This document shows, one piece after another, positions 7,410-15,921 of a stretch of 41,830 nucleotides of DNA (positions within the stretch are counted from its first letter, which is position 1; each line of letters opens with the position of its first letter). The notes beneath the pieces were generated by a model. It was not told the origin of the DNA, searched no databases, and saw only the letters and a program-made list of their open reading frames with translations. A program made the position numbers and the translations under genes. This DNA comes from Endomicrobium sp. (GTDB taxonomy: Bacteria > Elusimicrobiota > Endomicrobiia > Endomicrobiales > Endomicrobiaceae): the NCBI GenBank assembly GCA_031266185.1, contig JAISBM010000028.1:1-41830 (forward strand). The letters are read 5' to 3'.

Positions 7410-8645
7410 TTAAGACCTATATACACTTGTCCCAGCAACAAACCCTGTTGAAAATGCAGCCTGTAAATTAAAACCTCCTGTAGGAGCATCTACATCTATA
7501 ACTTCACCGCAAAAATATAGCCCATTTATAAATTTAGACTCCATAGTCTTTTGATTTATTTCATTTGTTAATATTCCACCTCTTGTCACTATAGCATCTT
7601 TTATATCTTTTGTACTTAAAATTTTAAAACTTATCTCAAAAAAAGTATTTAACATTTTTTCTCTATCGAATTTAGTTAATTGTGAACATTTTTTAGTTAT
7701 ATTAATACCACAATAATTCAAAAAAGGTTTTATAAACTGTATTGGTAAAAATTCTTTAATCATATCTTTTACTTGATATTGCCCAAATTTATTAATTTCT
7801 TTAAGTAATCTCACATTAAGACATTCCTGTGAAACAGCTGGCTTTAAATTTATTTTCAAATTTATATTATTGCCTTTGTCCATATTTAGAGATACTAAAC
7901 TACTTATAGTCAAAATTACAGACCCATCAGCACCAAAACTTGTAAATTCCATTTCGCCAAATTCTTTTAAAATAATTTTATTTGAAACTTCCAAAGAAAC
8001 TTCAACATTTTTTAACTTTAACCCTTTTAGCTCATTTAAATATTTAGATTCTAGAACTATTGGAACAAGAGCAGCAATAGGCTTTTTTATAGAATGTCCA
8101 AAGGACTCAGCAAATCTATAGCCATCACCACTAGAACCAGTAGCAGGATAAGACATACCGCCTGAAGCAATTATTAAGTTTCTCGCATACACATAAAAAT
8201 TGCCACTTATACAAAATATTCCATTATCATCTTGTTTAGCTGATTTTACCTTAAAGGAAGAAGCAACTTTTGCAAACTTTTTTACAGTTTTTACTAAAGC
8301 ATTAACCACGTCGCAAGCTTTATCACTTACAGGAAAATACCTTCCACCTCTCTCAAGTTTACAAGGCACGTTTAAGCTTTCAAAAAACGAAATAACGTCA
8401 ATATTTGAAAATGCATGAAAAGATGAGTACAAAAATTTCCCGTTATAAAACAAATCAACAAATTCTTTAATTGAAGCACTATTTGTAATATTGCATCTAC
8501 CTTTACCAGTAATTGAAAGTTTTAGACCGGGACGAGACTTTTTTTCCAAAACTATAACATTTAGAGATTTTTGGCCTGCTTGAATTGCTGCCATCATGCC
8601 TGACGGGCCTGCTCCTATAATGCAAACATCATAAATTTCTTTCAT
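7410..8645 (-). CDS. YhiN/HI0933-type FAD-dependent oxidoreductase
   Basis: This flavoprotein of about 411 aa belongs to the HI0933/YhiN family, whose physiological substrate is unsettled. The N-terminal dinucleotide-binding site is IIGAGPSGMMAA. LSITGKGRCNITN follows, then IIASGGMSYPATGSSGDG, and the C-terminal second FAD motif GLYFCGEVIDVDAPTGGFNLQ, all family signatures. No membrane segment is seen. I prefer the ATG at 8645; a TTG at 8651 would add two residues, and neither has a strong ribosome site. The gene overlaps the end of the upstream kinase gene by 17 bp, so the two are probably translationally coupled. Confidence 0.88.
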   Translation of the reverse strand: MKEIYDVCIIGAGPSGMMAAIQAGQKSLNVIVLEKKSRPGLKLSITGKGRCNITNSASIKEFVDLFYNGKFLYSSFHAFSNIDVISFFESLNVPCKLERGGRYFPVSDKACDVVNALVKTVKKFAKVASSFKVKSAKQDDNGIFCISGNFYVYARNLIIASGGMSYPATGSSGDGYRFAESFGHSIKKPIAALVPIVLESKYLNELKGLKLKNVEVSLEVSNKIILKEFGEMEFTSFGADGSVILTISSLVSLNMDKGNNINLKINLKPAVSQECLNVRLLKEINKFGQYQVKDMIKEFLPIQFIKPFLNYCGINITKKCSQLTKFDREKMLNTFFEISFKILSTKDIKDAIVTRGGILTNEINQKTMESKFINGLYFCGEVIDVDAPTGGFNLQAAFSTGFVAGTSVYRS

Positions 8646-9192
8646 CTTCAATATTTTTCAATAATTCATCTATTGTAACTTTAAGCGTATATATATCATT
8701 TGAATCGTTAATAAATGTGACACCTGCCATTCTAGCTGTTTTTACAATCTGTTGACCAGAACCTTCACTTTGAGATTCTTTGTTTTCAAACTCAATAAAC
8801 TTCTCTAAAGTTTGAGGATCTCCAGGCCTTTGTCTTTTCTGCATTCTTTTAAAACGTACATCTTCAGGTGCATCTACATTTACAAGCACAAAATCTTTTC
8901 TTTTTTTCAATTCATTAACTTCATCTGGATGTCTTATAGAAGTTACACAATATTTACCATGCAAATCAATCTTATCTAAAGCTTTTCTTGCAAGTATTCC
9001 ATTTCCATTGTTTTCTCTTAAATTTGTCCCAAAAACTATTAAATTTTCTCTGGTTGGTTCTATAGCATCCTTTTGCATTAGTTCTCTTATGATATCTGAC
9101 AAAGAAAAATGAACATAACCGTGCTTTTGCGAAATATATTCAGCTACCGTATCTTTACCAGAACAATAAGAACCCGTTAACCCAATTATCAT
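8629..9192 (-). CDS. P-loop nucleotide kinase of uncertain substrate (dephospho-CoA kinase/dNMP kinase-like)
   Basis: This 187-aa protein opens with a Walker A loop, IIGLTGSYCSGKDT, in which Asp replaces the usual Ser/Thr-Thr. It then has FSLSDIIRELM, the ENLIVFGTNLRE segment and a lid-like RMQKRQRPGDP. This layout is shared by a broad group related to dephospho-CoA kinase (CoaE), phage-type dNMP kinases and UPF0200 proteins. It is not a textbook CoaE, which starts GLTGGIGSGKS. Function is therefore open. The ATG overlaps the yhcH-like stop by 4 bp, and the gene's end overlaps the flavoprotein gene, so the three form one operon. Confidence 0.75.
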   Translation of the reverse strand: MIIGLTGSYCSGKDTVAEYISQKHGYVHFSLSDIIRELMQKDAIEPTRENLIVFGTNLRENNGNGILARKALDKIDLHGKYCVTSIRHPDEVNELKKRKDFVLVNVDAPEDVRFKRMQKRQRPGDPQTLEKFIEFENKESQSEGSGQQIVKTARMAGVTFINDSNDIYTLKVTIDELLKNIEDERNL

Positions 9193-9662
9193 TTTTTGTC
9201 CTCCAAATTTAAGACAAATTTTTCAATTGCAATTTTTACTATACACTTTTTTACTGGTAATTTTGAACATAAAGGAGCATGTGCATCGTGAGGGAAAAAT
9301 ACTGCAAAAGTTCCTTGATTTAAAACAATATTAAAATCAGGTTTATCACTATAAAAAGTAATGTCTTTTGACAATTGGTAATTTTTATAAATTTGATTAC
9401 AATTTAAAAGATTTTTCCAACCTATAATATCATAACCTTCAATAATGTACTGAACATCTATATATTTTTTATGAGTCTCAAGTTTTTGTTCAACAACAGG
9501 TTTTGGGAAAGATGTCTCTACAACTGCAAACATATACTCGTTTATATTATAACGCCTTTCCTCAAAAGTAGAAAGATTTGTTTTTATAAAACTTAAAGAT
9601 TCTTTGATTATAGGACTAACCTCAGAATAAAAATTAATATCTTTTAAATCATCTATTATCAT
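9189..9662 (-). CDS. YhcH/YjgK/YiaL family sugar anomerase-like protein
   Basis: This small cupin-fold protein of 157 aa belongs to the DUF386 family. E. coli NanQ (YhcH), a sialic-acid anomerase, is a member. The conserved metal-site motifs are ETHKKYIDVQ (H64, D69, Q71) and FFPHDAHAP (H125, H128). No sialic acid catabolism genes are in the window, so the sugar is unknown. The start at 9662 has only a weak ribosome site. It is the first gene of an operon with the kinase and flavoprotein. Upstream lies the terminator of the initiator tRNA. Confidence 0.82.
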   Translation of the reverse strand: MIIDDLKDINFYSEVSPIIKESLSFIKTNLSTFEERRYNINEYMFAVVETSFPKPVVEQKLETHKKYIDVQYIIEGYDIIGWKNLLNCNQIYKNYQLSKDITFYSDKPDFNIVLNQGTFAVFFPHDAHAPLCSKLPVKKCIVKIAIEKFVLNLEDKK

Positions 9663-9703
9663 GCTAATAATTATAACAAATAAGAAACCTTTAATAAATA
9701 AAA

Positions 9704-9728
9704 AAAACGACTTAACTACTGTCGTTTT
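9704..9728 (-). terminator. Rho-independent terminator after tRNA-fMet
   Basis: On the minus strand, AAAACGAC and GTCGTTTT form an 8-bp stem with a 9-nt loop, followed by a run of T. It lies 7 bp past the tRNA 3' end. Confidence 0.85.
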
Positions 9729-9734
9729 ATATCA

Positions 9735-9808
9735 TTGCGGGGGCAGGATTTGAACCTGCGGCCTTCAGGTTATGAGCCTGACGAGCTACCGAGCTGCTCC
9801 ACCCCGCG
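9735..9808 (-). tRNA. Initiator tRNA-fMet (anticodon CAT)
   Basis: This 74-nt cloverleaf has the initiator hallmark, a C1 x A72 mismatch at the top of acceptor CGCGGGG. The anticodon loop is CTCATAA. Otherwise it resembles E. coli fMet tRNA closely. The anticodon stem is TCAGG/CCTGA, so the usual run of three G:C pairs is only two, with A29:U41 replacing G29:C41. No CCA is encoded. A consensus promoter and a terminator bracket it, so it is an independent unit. Confidence 0.96.
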
Positions 9809-9827
9809 TCTATATATGCACTTTATT

Positions 9828-9856
9828 AGTATAATAAAAAAACTCTATATTGTCAA
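9828..9856 (-). promoter_or_regulatory. Consensus promoter of tRNA-fMet
   Basis: The minus strand reads TTGACA (9856-9851), a 17-bp spacer and TATACT (9833-9828). This is the best sigma-70 promoter in the window, with a start near 9821, about 13 bp before the tRNA. Confidence 0.85.
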
Positions 9857-9875
9857 ATTCCAACTCAACAACATA

Positions 9876-10595
9876 TTAATCTCTAGCAAGCGTTAAAACG
9901 TAAACTTTTTGCGCTCCATTGCCTTTAAGGACATTAGCACAAGAAGACACAGTTGAACAAGTAGTAGCTATATCATCTACTAGCAAAATCGTTTTGCCTT
10001 TTATCACATTTTTATTTTTCACAATAAAAGAATTGTCAATATTTTTTATTCTTTCAGATTTAGATAATTTAAATTGAGGTTTTGTAATTTTTTTTCTAAA
10101 CAAAATATTCCTTAATATAGGAATGTCTGTTTTAATAGACACTTCTTTTGCTAAAAGTTCCGCTTGATTATAACCTCTTTTTATTTTCCTTAAAATATTT
10201 AGAGGGACAGGTATAATGAAATCTGAACTTTTAAAAAAATCATACTCTTGTATTGACTTACTCATTTCAAAAGCAAAGTCTTTATACAAAAAAGGTCTGT
10301 TTGAGTACTTAAATTTTAAAATTAATTTTCTTAAGTTTCCTTTATATAAATAAACTGATCTTAATTTGTCAAAGCCATATATTTGTAAATTTTTCCCACA
10401 TGTACAACACAAATTTCCACCATCATCTAAATTAATACCACACTTTTGGCATATATCATTTCTTATTTTATTAAAAGATTTTTTACATTCATCACAGATT
10501 TTATATTTAGATATAGCAGCCAAATCTTTACCACATAAAGAGCAAGTAACAGGATATAATAAATTAATTGTTTTAAAAAATATTTTTCTTATCAT
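9876..10595 (-). CDS. comF: ComF family phosphoribosyltransferase-like protein
   Basis: This 239-aa ComF-family protein combines an N-terminal zinc ribbon with a PRT fold. Cysteine pairs at C18/C21, C34/C37, C49/C52 and C63-C66 form the finger region. The PRPP-loop motif is TILLVDDIATTCSTVS near residues 203-218, and VPLNILRKIKRGYNQAELLA matches the family. ComF helps internalise DNA in naturally transformable bacteria, but it occurs widely and does not prove competence here. The ATG at 10595 is used; the frame continues to a TTG at 10601. It starts about 10 bp after the sprA-like stop, so it is probably the last gene of that operon. Confidence 0.88.
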   Translation of the reverse strand: MIRKIFFKTINLLYPVTCSLCGKDLAAISKYKICDECKKSFNKIRNDICQKCGINLDDGGNLCCTCGKNLQIYGFDKLRSVYLYKGNLRKLILKFKYSNRPFLYKDFAFEMSKSIQEYDFFKSSDFIIPVPLNILRKIKRGYNQAELLAKEVSIKTDIPILRNILFRKKITKPQFKLSKSERIKNIDNSFIVKNKNVIKGKTILLVDDIATTCSTVSSCANVLKGNGAQKVYVLTLARD

Positions 10596-10605
10596 TTTCA
10601 AAATT

Positions 10606-13600
10606 TTAAAACTGAAAAGTTAGTTTACTCAAAGCAGTAATATCGTGATAATTTAAATTTCTGTTATATCGAAACTCAAACCTATCCCAAATAAGTCCAA
10701 AAATGAATCTAAAATATTTAGATATTTCATAATCAGTATTTAGCGAAACACCATAGTTTGTATTATTGTCTTTTTCTACATTTACTTGAGACTGCTGGTC
10801 TATATATTTAAGATTAGACGTAAAAATAATTCTGTTTCTAAGTGGAACAAATATTTTTATAATTGGTATCCTAAAGCCCGAAGGGAACAAAGTGTCTAAA
10901 TTTACTTGTCCTAAATAAGTATTTTTTTTAACATTAGACATATATCTTCCAGAAGCATTTTTTTGCCAATTATGTTCATTTTCATATCTTATAGAAAACC
11001 TCCATTTACCCACATCAAAAGCGCCCTGACACGCATATTTTTGACCATTACCATTATAAAGAACATCGTAAGTAATGTAATCATGTTCTTTAAAGTCTGT
11101 ATTATCTAAACCTAAATACAAATCAAAAAGTTTTATAAATTTGAACCTATACTCTAAACCACATAAAAGACTATCAGAATATGAAATTCCATAAGTTGTC
11201 ATATGCTTATTTTTATATTTAGCATTCAATTGAGTATCGCTTAAAAAATTTGTACTAAATAAAAGTCTCTCTGTTTTAGATATGCCTATAAGAATATCTG
11301 GCCAAGCCAACGTACATATAGTTCGTCTTGTTCCAGTTATATATGAATTTTCATCTCCTTGTGTGTAAGTACAATTAGTAGTAAACGTGTTTAATGGTAA
11401 AAGGTATCCTTGAAAAGAAAATATTTCAAAAGGCATATATTTTCCAGAAAAACGAATATCATCTTTATTTAAAATTGTTTTAACAATATAAGAATTGCTA
11501 GAATAAAAAGGTTCCAAATCCATTAAAATATTGCCTCTGACCCAAAGTCTGTCCATAGCAAAACCTATAGACCTGAAATCTTTATTTACCTTATCATAAG
11601 AATCAGAATCCTGTAATCTATAATATGTTGAAAAAGTTAAACTTTTAAATAGAGCTAAATTTGTAATATCACAAGCATTTAAGTTCCATGCAATTTCACC
11701 AACACCATTTCTTTCTATATATTTCTTTTGACCAGGTATTTTTAAAGTTGTTTGAGATGTACTTAAATTTATATCATAATTTTCTTTTGTGTTAATACTA
11801 TATATACAAGACGGACTAAACCAATTTACAAACCCTAAAATTAAACTTGCACCTACAGTTTGGTTTAAAGTTTTGTCGTACTCAATTTCAGCAGTAAAAT
11901 CGTTATTTTTTTCTTTTACCATATTTAATGAATAAGCTGGTAAAAATGTAACACCATCAAAAAATTTAAAAGGAAGTTTAAAAATAAACATATTAGACTG
12001 TTCTAACGTATGGTATTGATTAACGTCCAAATACTCGTTTATTTTGTCTAAACCTAAAAAAGAATCGGACTCTAGTATGGGAGTTGAAGGATAAACTTTA
12101 TAATAAGATTTTATCGTTTTTACATCAGCGTTAATATTTGTAGGCAACAGAAAAATTCTAATAGGGTTATTATAAACCATATTACCTGACAAACTTTCCC
12201 TATCCTCTAAACAACTGATTTTAGAAGTATCTATAATAGACCTACTATATTTTGCAGATACTTGCGGTAAATTTGTGCCTAAACTTAAATCAGTTTGAGT
12301 ATAACCCGTGTATGTTATTACTCGCCCTTCCTCGTTTAAAGAAATTAAATTAGACTTGTTTTCTATAACTTCAGGGGTTATTGTACACCTTCTTGAAATT
12401 CCAGTTTTGATAGGAAGAATACTTATATCTTCCTTAGGAGTAAAGCCTCCCAAACTAATATAAGCGTCTTCTTCAAGTAAATCTCTATTATACACTCCTG
12501 CTGCAAGATTCTGAAAATTTCTATTTATAGATTTTTTAGATCCTCCAACAGAAACTGCGCCTAAACTAGATGTTCCATTCCACTTAATGTCACCTGCTGT
12601 TTTATAAGCTTTACCTATGGTCTGTTTACTACCAATTACATGCAATTCTTTAAACCAAATTTGATGTTTGCTTCCCACAGAGTTTGACTTAACACCTAAC
12701 ACAAATTGAGAAATCCTATTTAATGACGGGTTTCCAGTTACTGTTATCTGTCCATCGGGGTCAACGCTTGTCCAGGAGGCATTTTTTCCAAAACCTGATT
12801 GATTAATTTTAATAACTTTCCAATCTTGCCACGATACATCATTACTCACTATAGTTTTATACTCAAAATAATTATCATCATTTCCACAAGCTCTAAATAT
12901 TATTTCATCTCCTACTTGTGCAAAACCATCACTAGGCTTTGCATAAATCATAAAACATATACTGTCATATTTAGATATATCTAAAACATCTCCAGTATAA
13001 ACCACTTTTGCCAGTAAAGGAACATTAGTAATAAACGTATCATAAAAAAACTTTAAAGCATTTTCATCTTTTTTAATTTGACCACTTATTCCATATAAAT
13101 CTAAATAGTATTTACTAGTTAAAATTGACTTATATTCAGGGTCATATCTTCCTATAGAAGAAATACTAAAATTATCTGCATTAAGACCTGTCTTTTCCCA
13201 TTTGTTCCCAACTATAGAAATTTTGCCTATAATAATCTTACCTATATCACCTCCGGAAGCCATCTGTCTCATTCTAATACGCAAAATTCTTATATTTTTC
13301 CAATTTGCCCTATTAGCATCATTTATACCTAAAGGTATCCTGACTTGTTTCCAGCCATTAATATTCTGTTTAATTACAGTAGCACTCGAGCTTGAAAGAC
13401 TGTAACTTCCAGCTATGTCTTCTAAAGTATCTAGTACTCCATTGCCATTTATGTCTTCCGTGTCAAGTTTACCATTATGAGCACCTATTAAAGATAGTGT
13501 GCCGTCAACATTATGAAATTTTCGGCCAGTATCTTTCCAAGGACTTAAAATTCCTGTGCCATCGACATCTTCAGTATCTAACACACCACATCCATCTGAA

Positions 13601-15915
13601 TCCTCATTAATACATGAAGCACAATCTATCACCATTTCATGCAAGTTAGAGCTATTATCTTTCATCCACACTTCAAGATAGAGTTTTTTAGAAAAATCTA
13701 AACCGTCCCAATTTGGACAAATTTTTTGAGCAAAAGCTATTTGACTTCTATACCTAACATCGTAATTTAACTCTAAAACCAGTTGTTTTTGACCATCAAC
13801 TAGCTCCAAACTTGTATCAATATCTTTTATGTTGATCTCATAACTATTCCAAGATAAATCGTTTAACATTCTTCTTGTTGTAGGGTATTTATCTGCGCTA
13901 TGAAACCAATTATCTTCTAAAAGAATAATTGAATCTTCTCTAACAGAACTGTCCATAGAATCTATTAAAGCTTTATTTACAGTATTTTCATTATAAGCAC
14001 TTAAAGCGTACTCTGCATTTGCATTAAGTTGTATATTTAATGCATCTATATTTAAATTATCAATTTTAAAATCGCCCTCTCCTACAGTAAGACTTGTAGG
14101 CGCATTCCTTATATCTGGCAAAACTGTACTTTTAGGCATAAAATTGTGCAACATACTCGCACCAATAGAAATGTTTTCAGTTAAGTTAAACTTACTACTA
14201 GCTCCAAGAAGAATAGTCTCTACCTGAGCACCTAATAAAGAGTAATCATAAGACACATCTATCACAGAGTTTTCTTTTATTATATTTTCATTCTTTATTG
14301 TTAAAATACCTAAATCATAATCTAAAATATAATCTATCTCAGAACTTAAAGTGACACCATCAACAACAACTTTCTCCGACTTTGGGACGATGTTTGGTCT
14401 TAACATTATTATTTTGACATTGTACTGGTACTCTGTCTCAAAATTATATTTATGCTCATTAGTTAAATACAAAGAATCGTGCAAAGTTTCAGACAATCTA
14501 AAAATACCATTTTCAAAATCAACGTCAATATTTGCATTATATCCTGACTTTTGAGGATATAATGGTACATTTTTACCTCCATCAATAACTGCAGGAGTAT
14601 TACCATTGAGATCTTTAATTATAAGTAAAAAATTTCCTCTTCCATTATCTCTTATTATTTTTAAATTACCTAAGTTATAAAAAGTTTTAATTTCTGTAGT
14701 GATATTTTGAATATCATTAATATCCTTAATAATTAAAGGGTTAACTGAAAGAGGCTTGCCATCTTCAAAATCATAATTTACAGCTACAACATCACCTTTA
14801 GATATGGAGTTTTTAAAAACAAGCACACTAGTATTATAGTCAACAGTAAAATCTTGCCCTGCAACAAGAAGAACAAAGTTTCCCTTATAAGAAAAACCAG
14901 CAGTAGCATTTAAATCATAAAGAGTTACATCTGAAGTAATAGAAAAATTATATTTTGGGTCTAACTTTTGATAAGCCACATACACCTTAACTGTTCCACT
15001 TTTTATTTTACGATTATCCCCATTTCTTAAAAGAGAATAATATTTTAATTTTATATAAGCAGTATCTGGTATAACTCGTCTTTCTAACTGAGTATTTCCT
15101 ACAAAACGTTTAACTTCAGAAAGACCTTTGGTTTTACTAAAAAAAGCGTTAACTCCTAAATTTTTATAACGAGTATCCACTTTTAAACCAAACAGTTCTT
15201 TTTTATACCCTGTAAATTCTGTCGTAGGTAATGATACTTCTATATCACCAAATGAAGCCTGTTGTATAAATTCTTTAGGTTTTCCATTATATATTAAAGA
15301 TATATCCTTTTTTTCTGCTTTATCATCATAATCGATATTAACATTAACCCTATCACCAACCCCGCCTAAAACTCTCATCTGCATTTCTTGTTCCATTTTA
15401 AATGACGATGAATTTTGACGCTTACCATCTTCTTGATTATCATAAACTCTTTGTGAATAATTAAAGCCTATCAATTTTCTTCCAGCAATTGATAAGCTGG
15501 ACTGAAACGGTAACTTTATTTTAGTCAAAGAAGTAGACGAAACTAAAACGGTATTTGTGTCAGAGATAATGATATCTTTTAGTAACCAACTATTTTGCGA
15601 ATACTTTATATTATCATCTTCTTTATTTTTAAAATATTTTAAAATTTCCTGACCTGCAATTTCTTGAGCAGATTCTGGCAATTTAAACTCATCATGGGGT
15701 GAAAAGTATTCTTGGGATATTATTGTGCCAGATGGCTCAACAGCATCAACATTTTTAAACATATTGTACTTATCAAACTCTTTATAAACTTCATCCTTGT
15801 AAGTTCCAAGTACAGAATATTCATTTTCAACATCTTTAGAATTTACTTTATATGTTAGAGTAATTAATATAAGAAATATTAAAATAAAAAATTTAACTTT
15901 TTGAAAAGGTTTCAT
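10606..15915 (-). CDS. sprA: SprA/Sov-like giant outer-membrane protein (type IX secretion channel homologue)
   Basis: This 1769-aa exported protein has a signal peptide (about residues 1-26, hydrophobic FFILIFLILITLT). SprA forms the large outer-membrane barrel of the type IX secretion system. Family signatures here are LSIAGRKLIGFNYSQRVY (141-158), FKMEQEMQMRVLGGVGDRV (172-190), DYDDKAEKKDISLIYNG (195-211), ASFGDIEVSLPTTEF (220-234) and KTKGLSEVKRFVGNTQLERR (261-280). The middle has DTEDxDGxG-type loops (about 765-840). The C-terminal half is alternating, aromatic-rich beta sequence ending in LTFQF. Bacteroidota SprA proteins are usually about 2300-2500 aa, so this is a compact form. It follows the PorV-like gene by 6 bp. 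Assignment rests on motif memory, not a search. Confidence 0.8.
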   Translation of the reverse strand: MKPFQKVKFFILIFLILITLTYKVNSKDVENEYSVLGTYKDEVYKEFDKYNMFKNVDAVEPSGTIISQEYFSPHDEFKLPESAQEIAGQEILKYFKNKEDDNIKYSQNSWLLKDIIISDTNTVLVSSTSLTKIKLPFQSSLSIAGRKLIGFNYSQRVYDNQEDGKRQNSSSFKMEQEMQMRVLGGVGDRVNVNIDYDDKAEKKDISLIYNGKPKEFIQQASFGDIEVSLPTTEFTGYKKELFGLKVDTRYKNLGVNAFFSKTKGLSEVKRFVGNTQLERRVIPDTAYIKLKYYSLLRNGDNRKIKSGTVKVYVAYQKLDPKYNFSITSDVTLYDLNATAGFSYKGNFVLLVAGQDFTVDYNTSVLVFKNSISKGDVVAVNYDFEDGKPLSVNPLIIKDINDIQNITTEIKTFYNLGNLKIIRDNGRGNFLLIIKDLNGNTPAVIDGGKNVPLYPQKSGYNANIDVDFENGIFRLSETLHDSLYLTNEHKYNFETEYQYNVKIIMLRPNIVPKSEKVVVDGVTLSSEIDYILDYDLGILTIKNENIIKENSVIDVSYDYSLLGAQVETILLGASSKFNLTENISIGASMLHNFMPKSTVLPDIRNAPTSLTVGEGDFKIDNLNIDALNIQLNANAEYALSAYNENTVNKALIDSMDSSVREDSIILLEDNWFHSADKYPTTRRMLNDLSWNSYEINIKDIDTSLELVDGQKQLVLELNYDVRYRSQIAFAQKICPNWDGLDFSKKLYLEVWMKDNSSNLHEMVIDCASCINEDSDGCGVLDTEDVDGTGILSPWKDTGRKFHNVDGTLSLIGAHNGKLDTEDINGNGVLDTLEDIAGSYSLSSSSATVIKQNINGWKQVRIPLGINDANRANWKNIRILRIRMRQMASGGDIGKIIIGKISIVGNKWEKTGLNADNFSISSIGRYDPEYKSILTSKYYLDLYGISGQIKKDENALKFFYDTFITNVPLLAKVVYTGDVLDISKYDSICFMIYAKPSDGFAQVGDEIIFRACGNDDNYFEYKTIVSNDVSWQDWKVIKINQSGFGKNASWTSVDPDGQITVTGNPSLNRISQFVLGVKSNSVGSKHQIWFKELHVIGSKQTIGKAYKTAGDIKWNGTSSLGAVSVGGSKKSINRNFQNLAAGVYNRDLLEEDAYISLGGFTPKEDISILPIKTGISRRCTITPEVIENKSNLISLNEEGRVITYTGYTQTDLSLGTNLPQVSAKYSRSIIDTSKISCLEDRESLSGNMVYNNPIRIFLLPTNINADVKTIKSYYKVYPSTPILESDSFLGLDKINEYLDVNQYHTLEQSNMFIFKLPFKFFDGVTFLPAYSLNMVKEKNNDFTAEIEYDKTLNQTVGASLILGFVNWFSPSCIYSINTKENYDINLSTSQTTLKIPGQKKYIERNGVGEIAWNLNACDITNLALFKSLTFSTYYRLQDSDSYDKVNKDFRSIGFAMDRLWVRGNILMDLEPFYSSNSYIVKTILNKDDIRFSGKYMPFEIFSFQGYLLPLNTFTTNCTYTQGDENSYITGTRRTICTLAWPDILIGISKTERLLFSTNFLSDTQLNAKYKNKHMTTYGISYSDSLLCGLEYRFKFIKLFDLYLGLDNTDFKEHDYITYDVLYNGNGQKYACQGAFDVGKWRFSIRYENEHNWQKNASGRYMSNVKKNTYLGQVNLDTLFPSGFRIPIIKIFVPLRNRIIFTSNLKYIDQQSQVNVEKDNNTNYGVSLNTDYEISKYFRFIFGLIWDRFEFRYNRNLNYHDITALSKLTFQF

Positions 15916-15921
15916 TTACGA

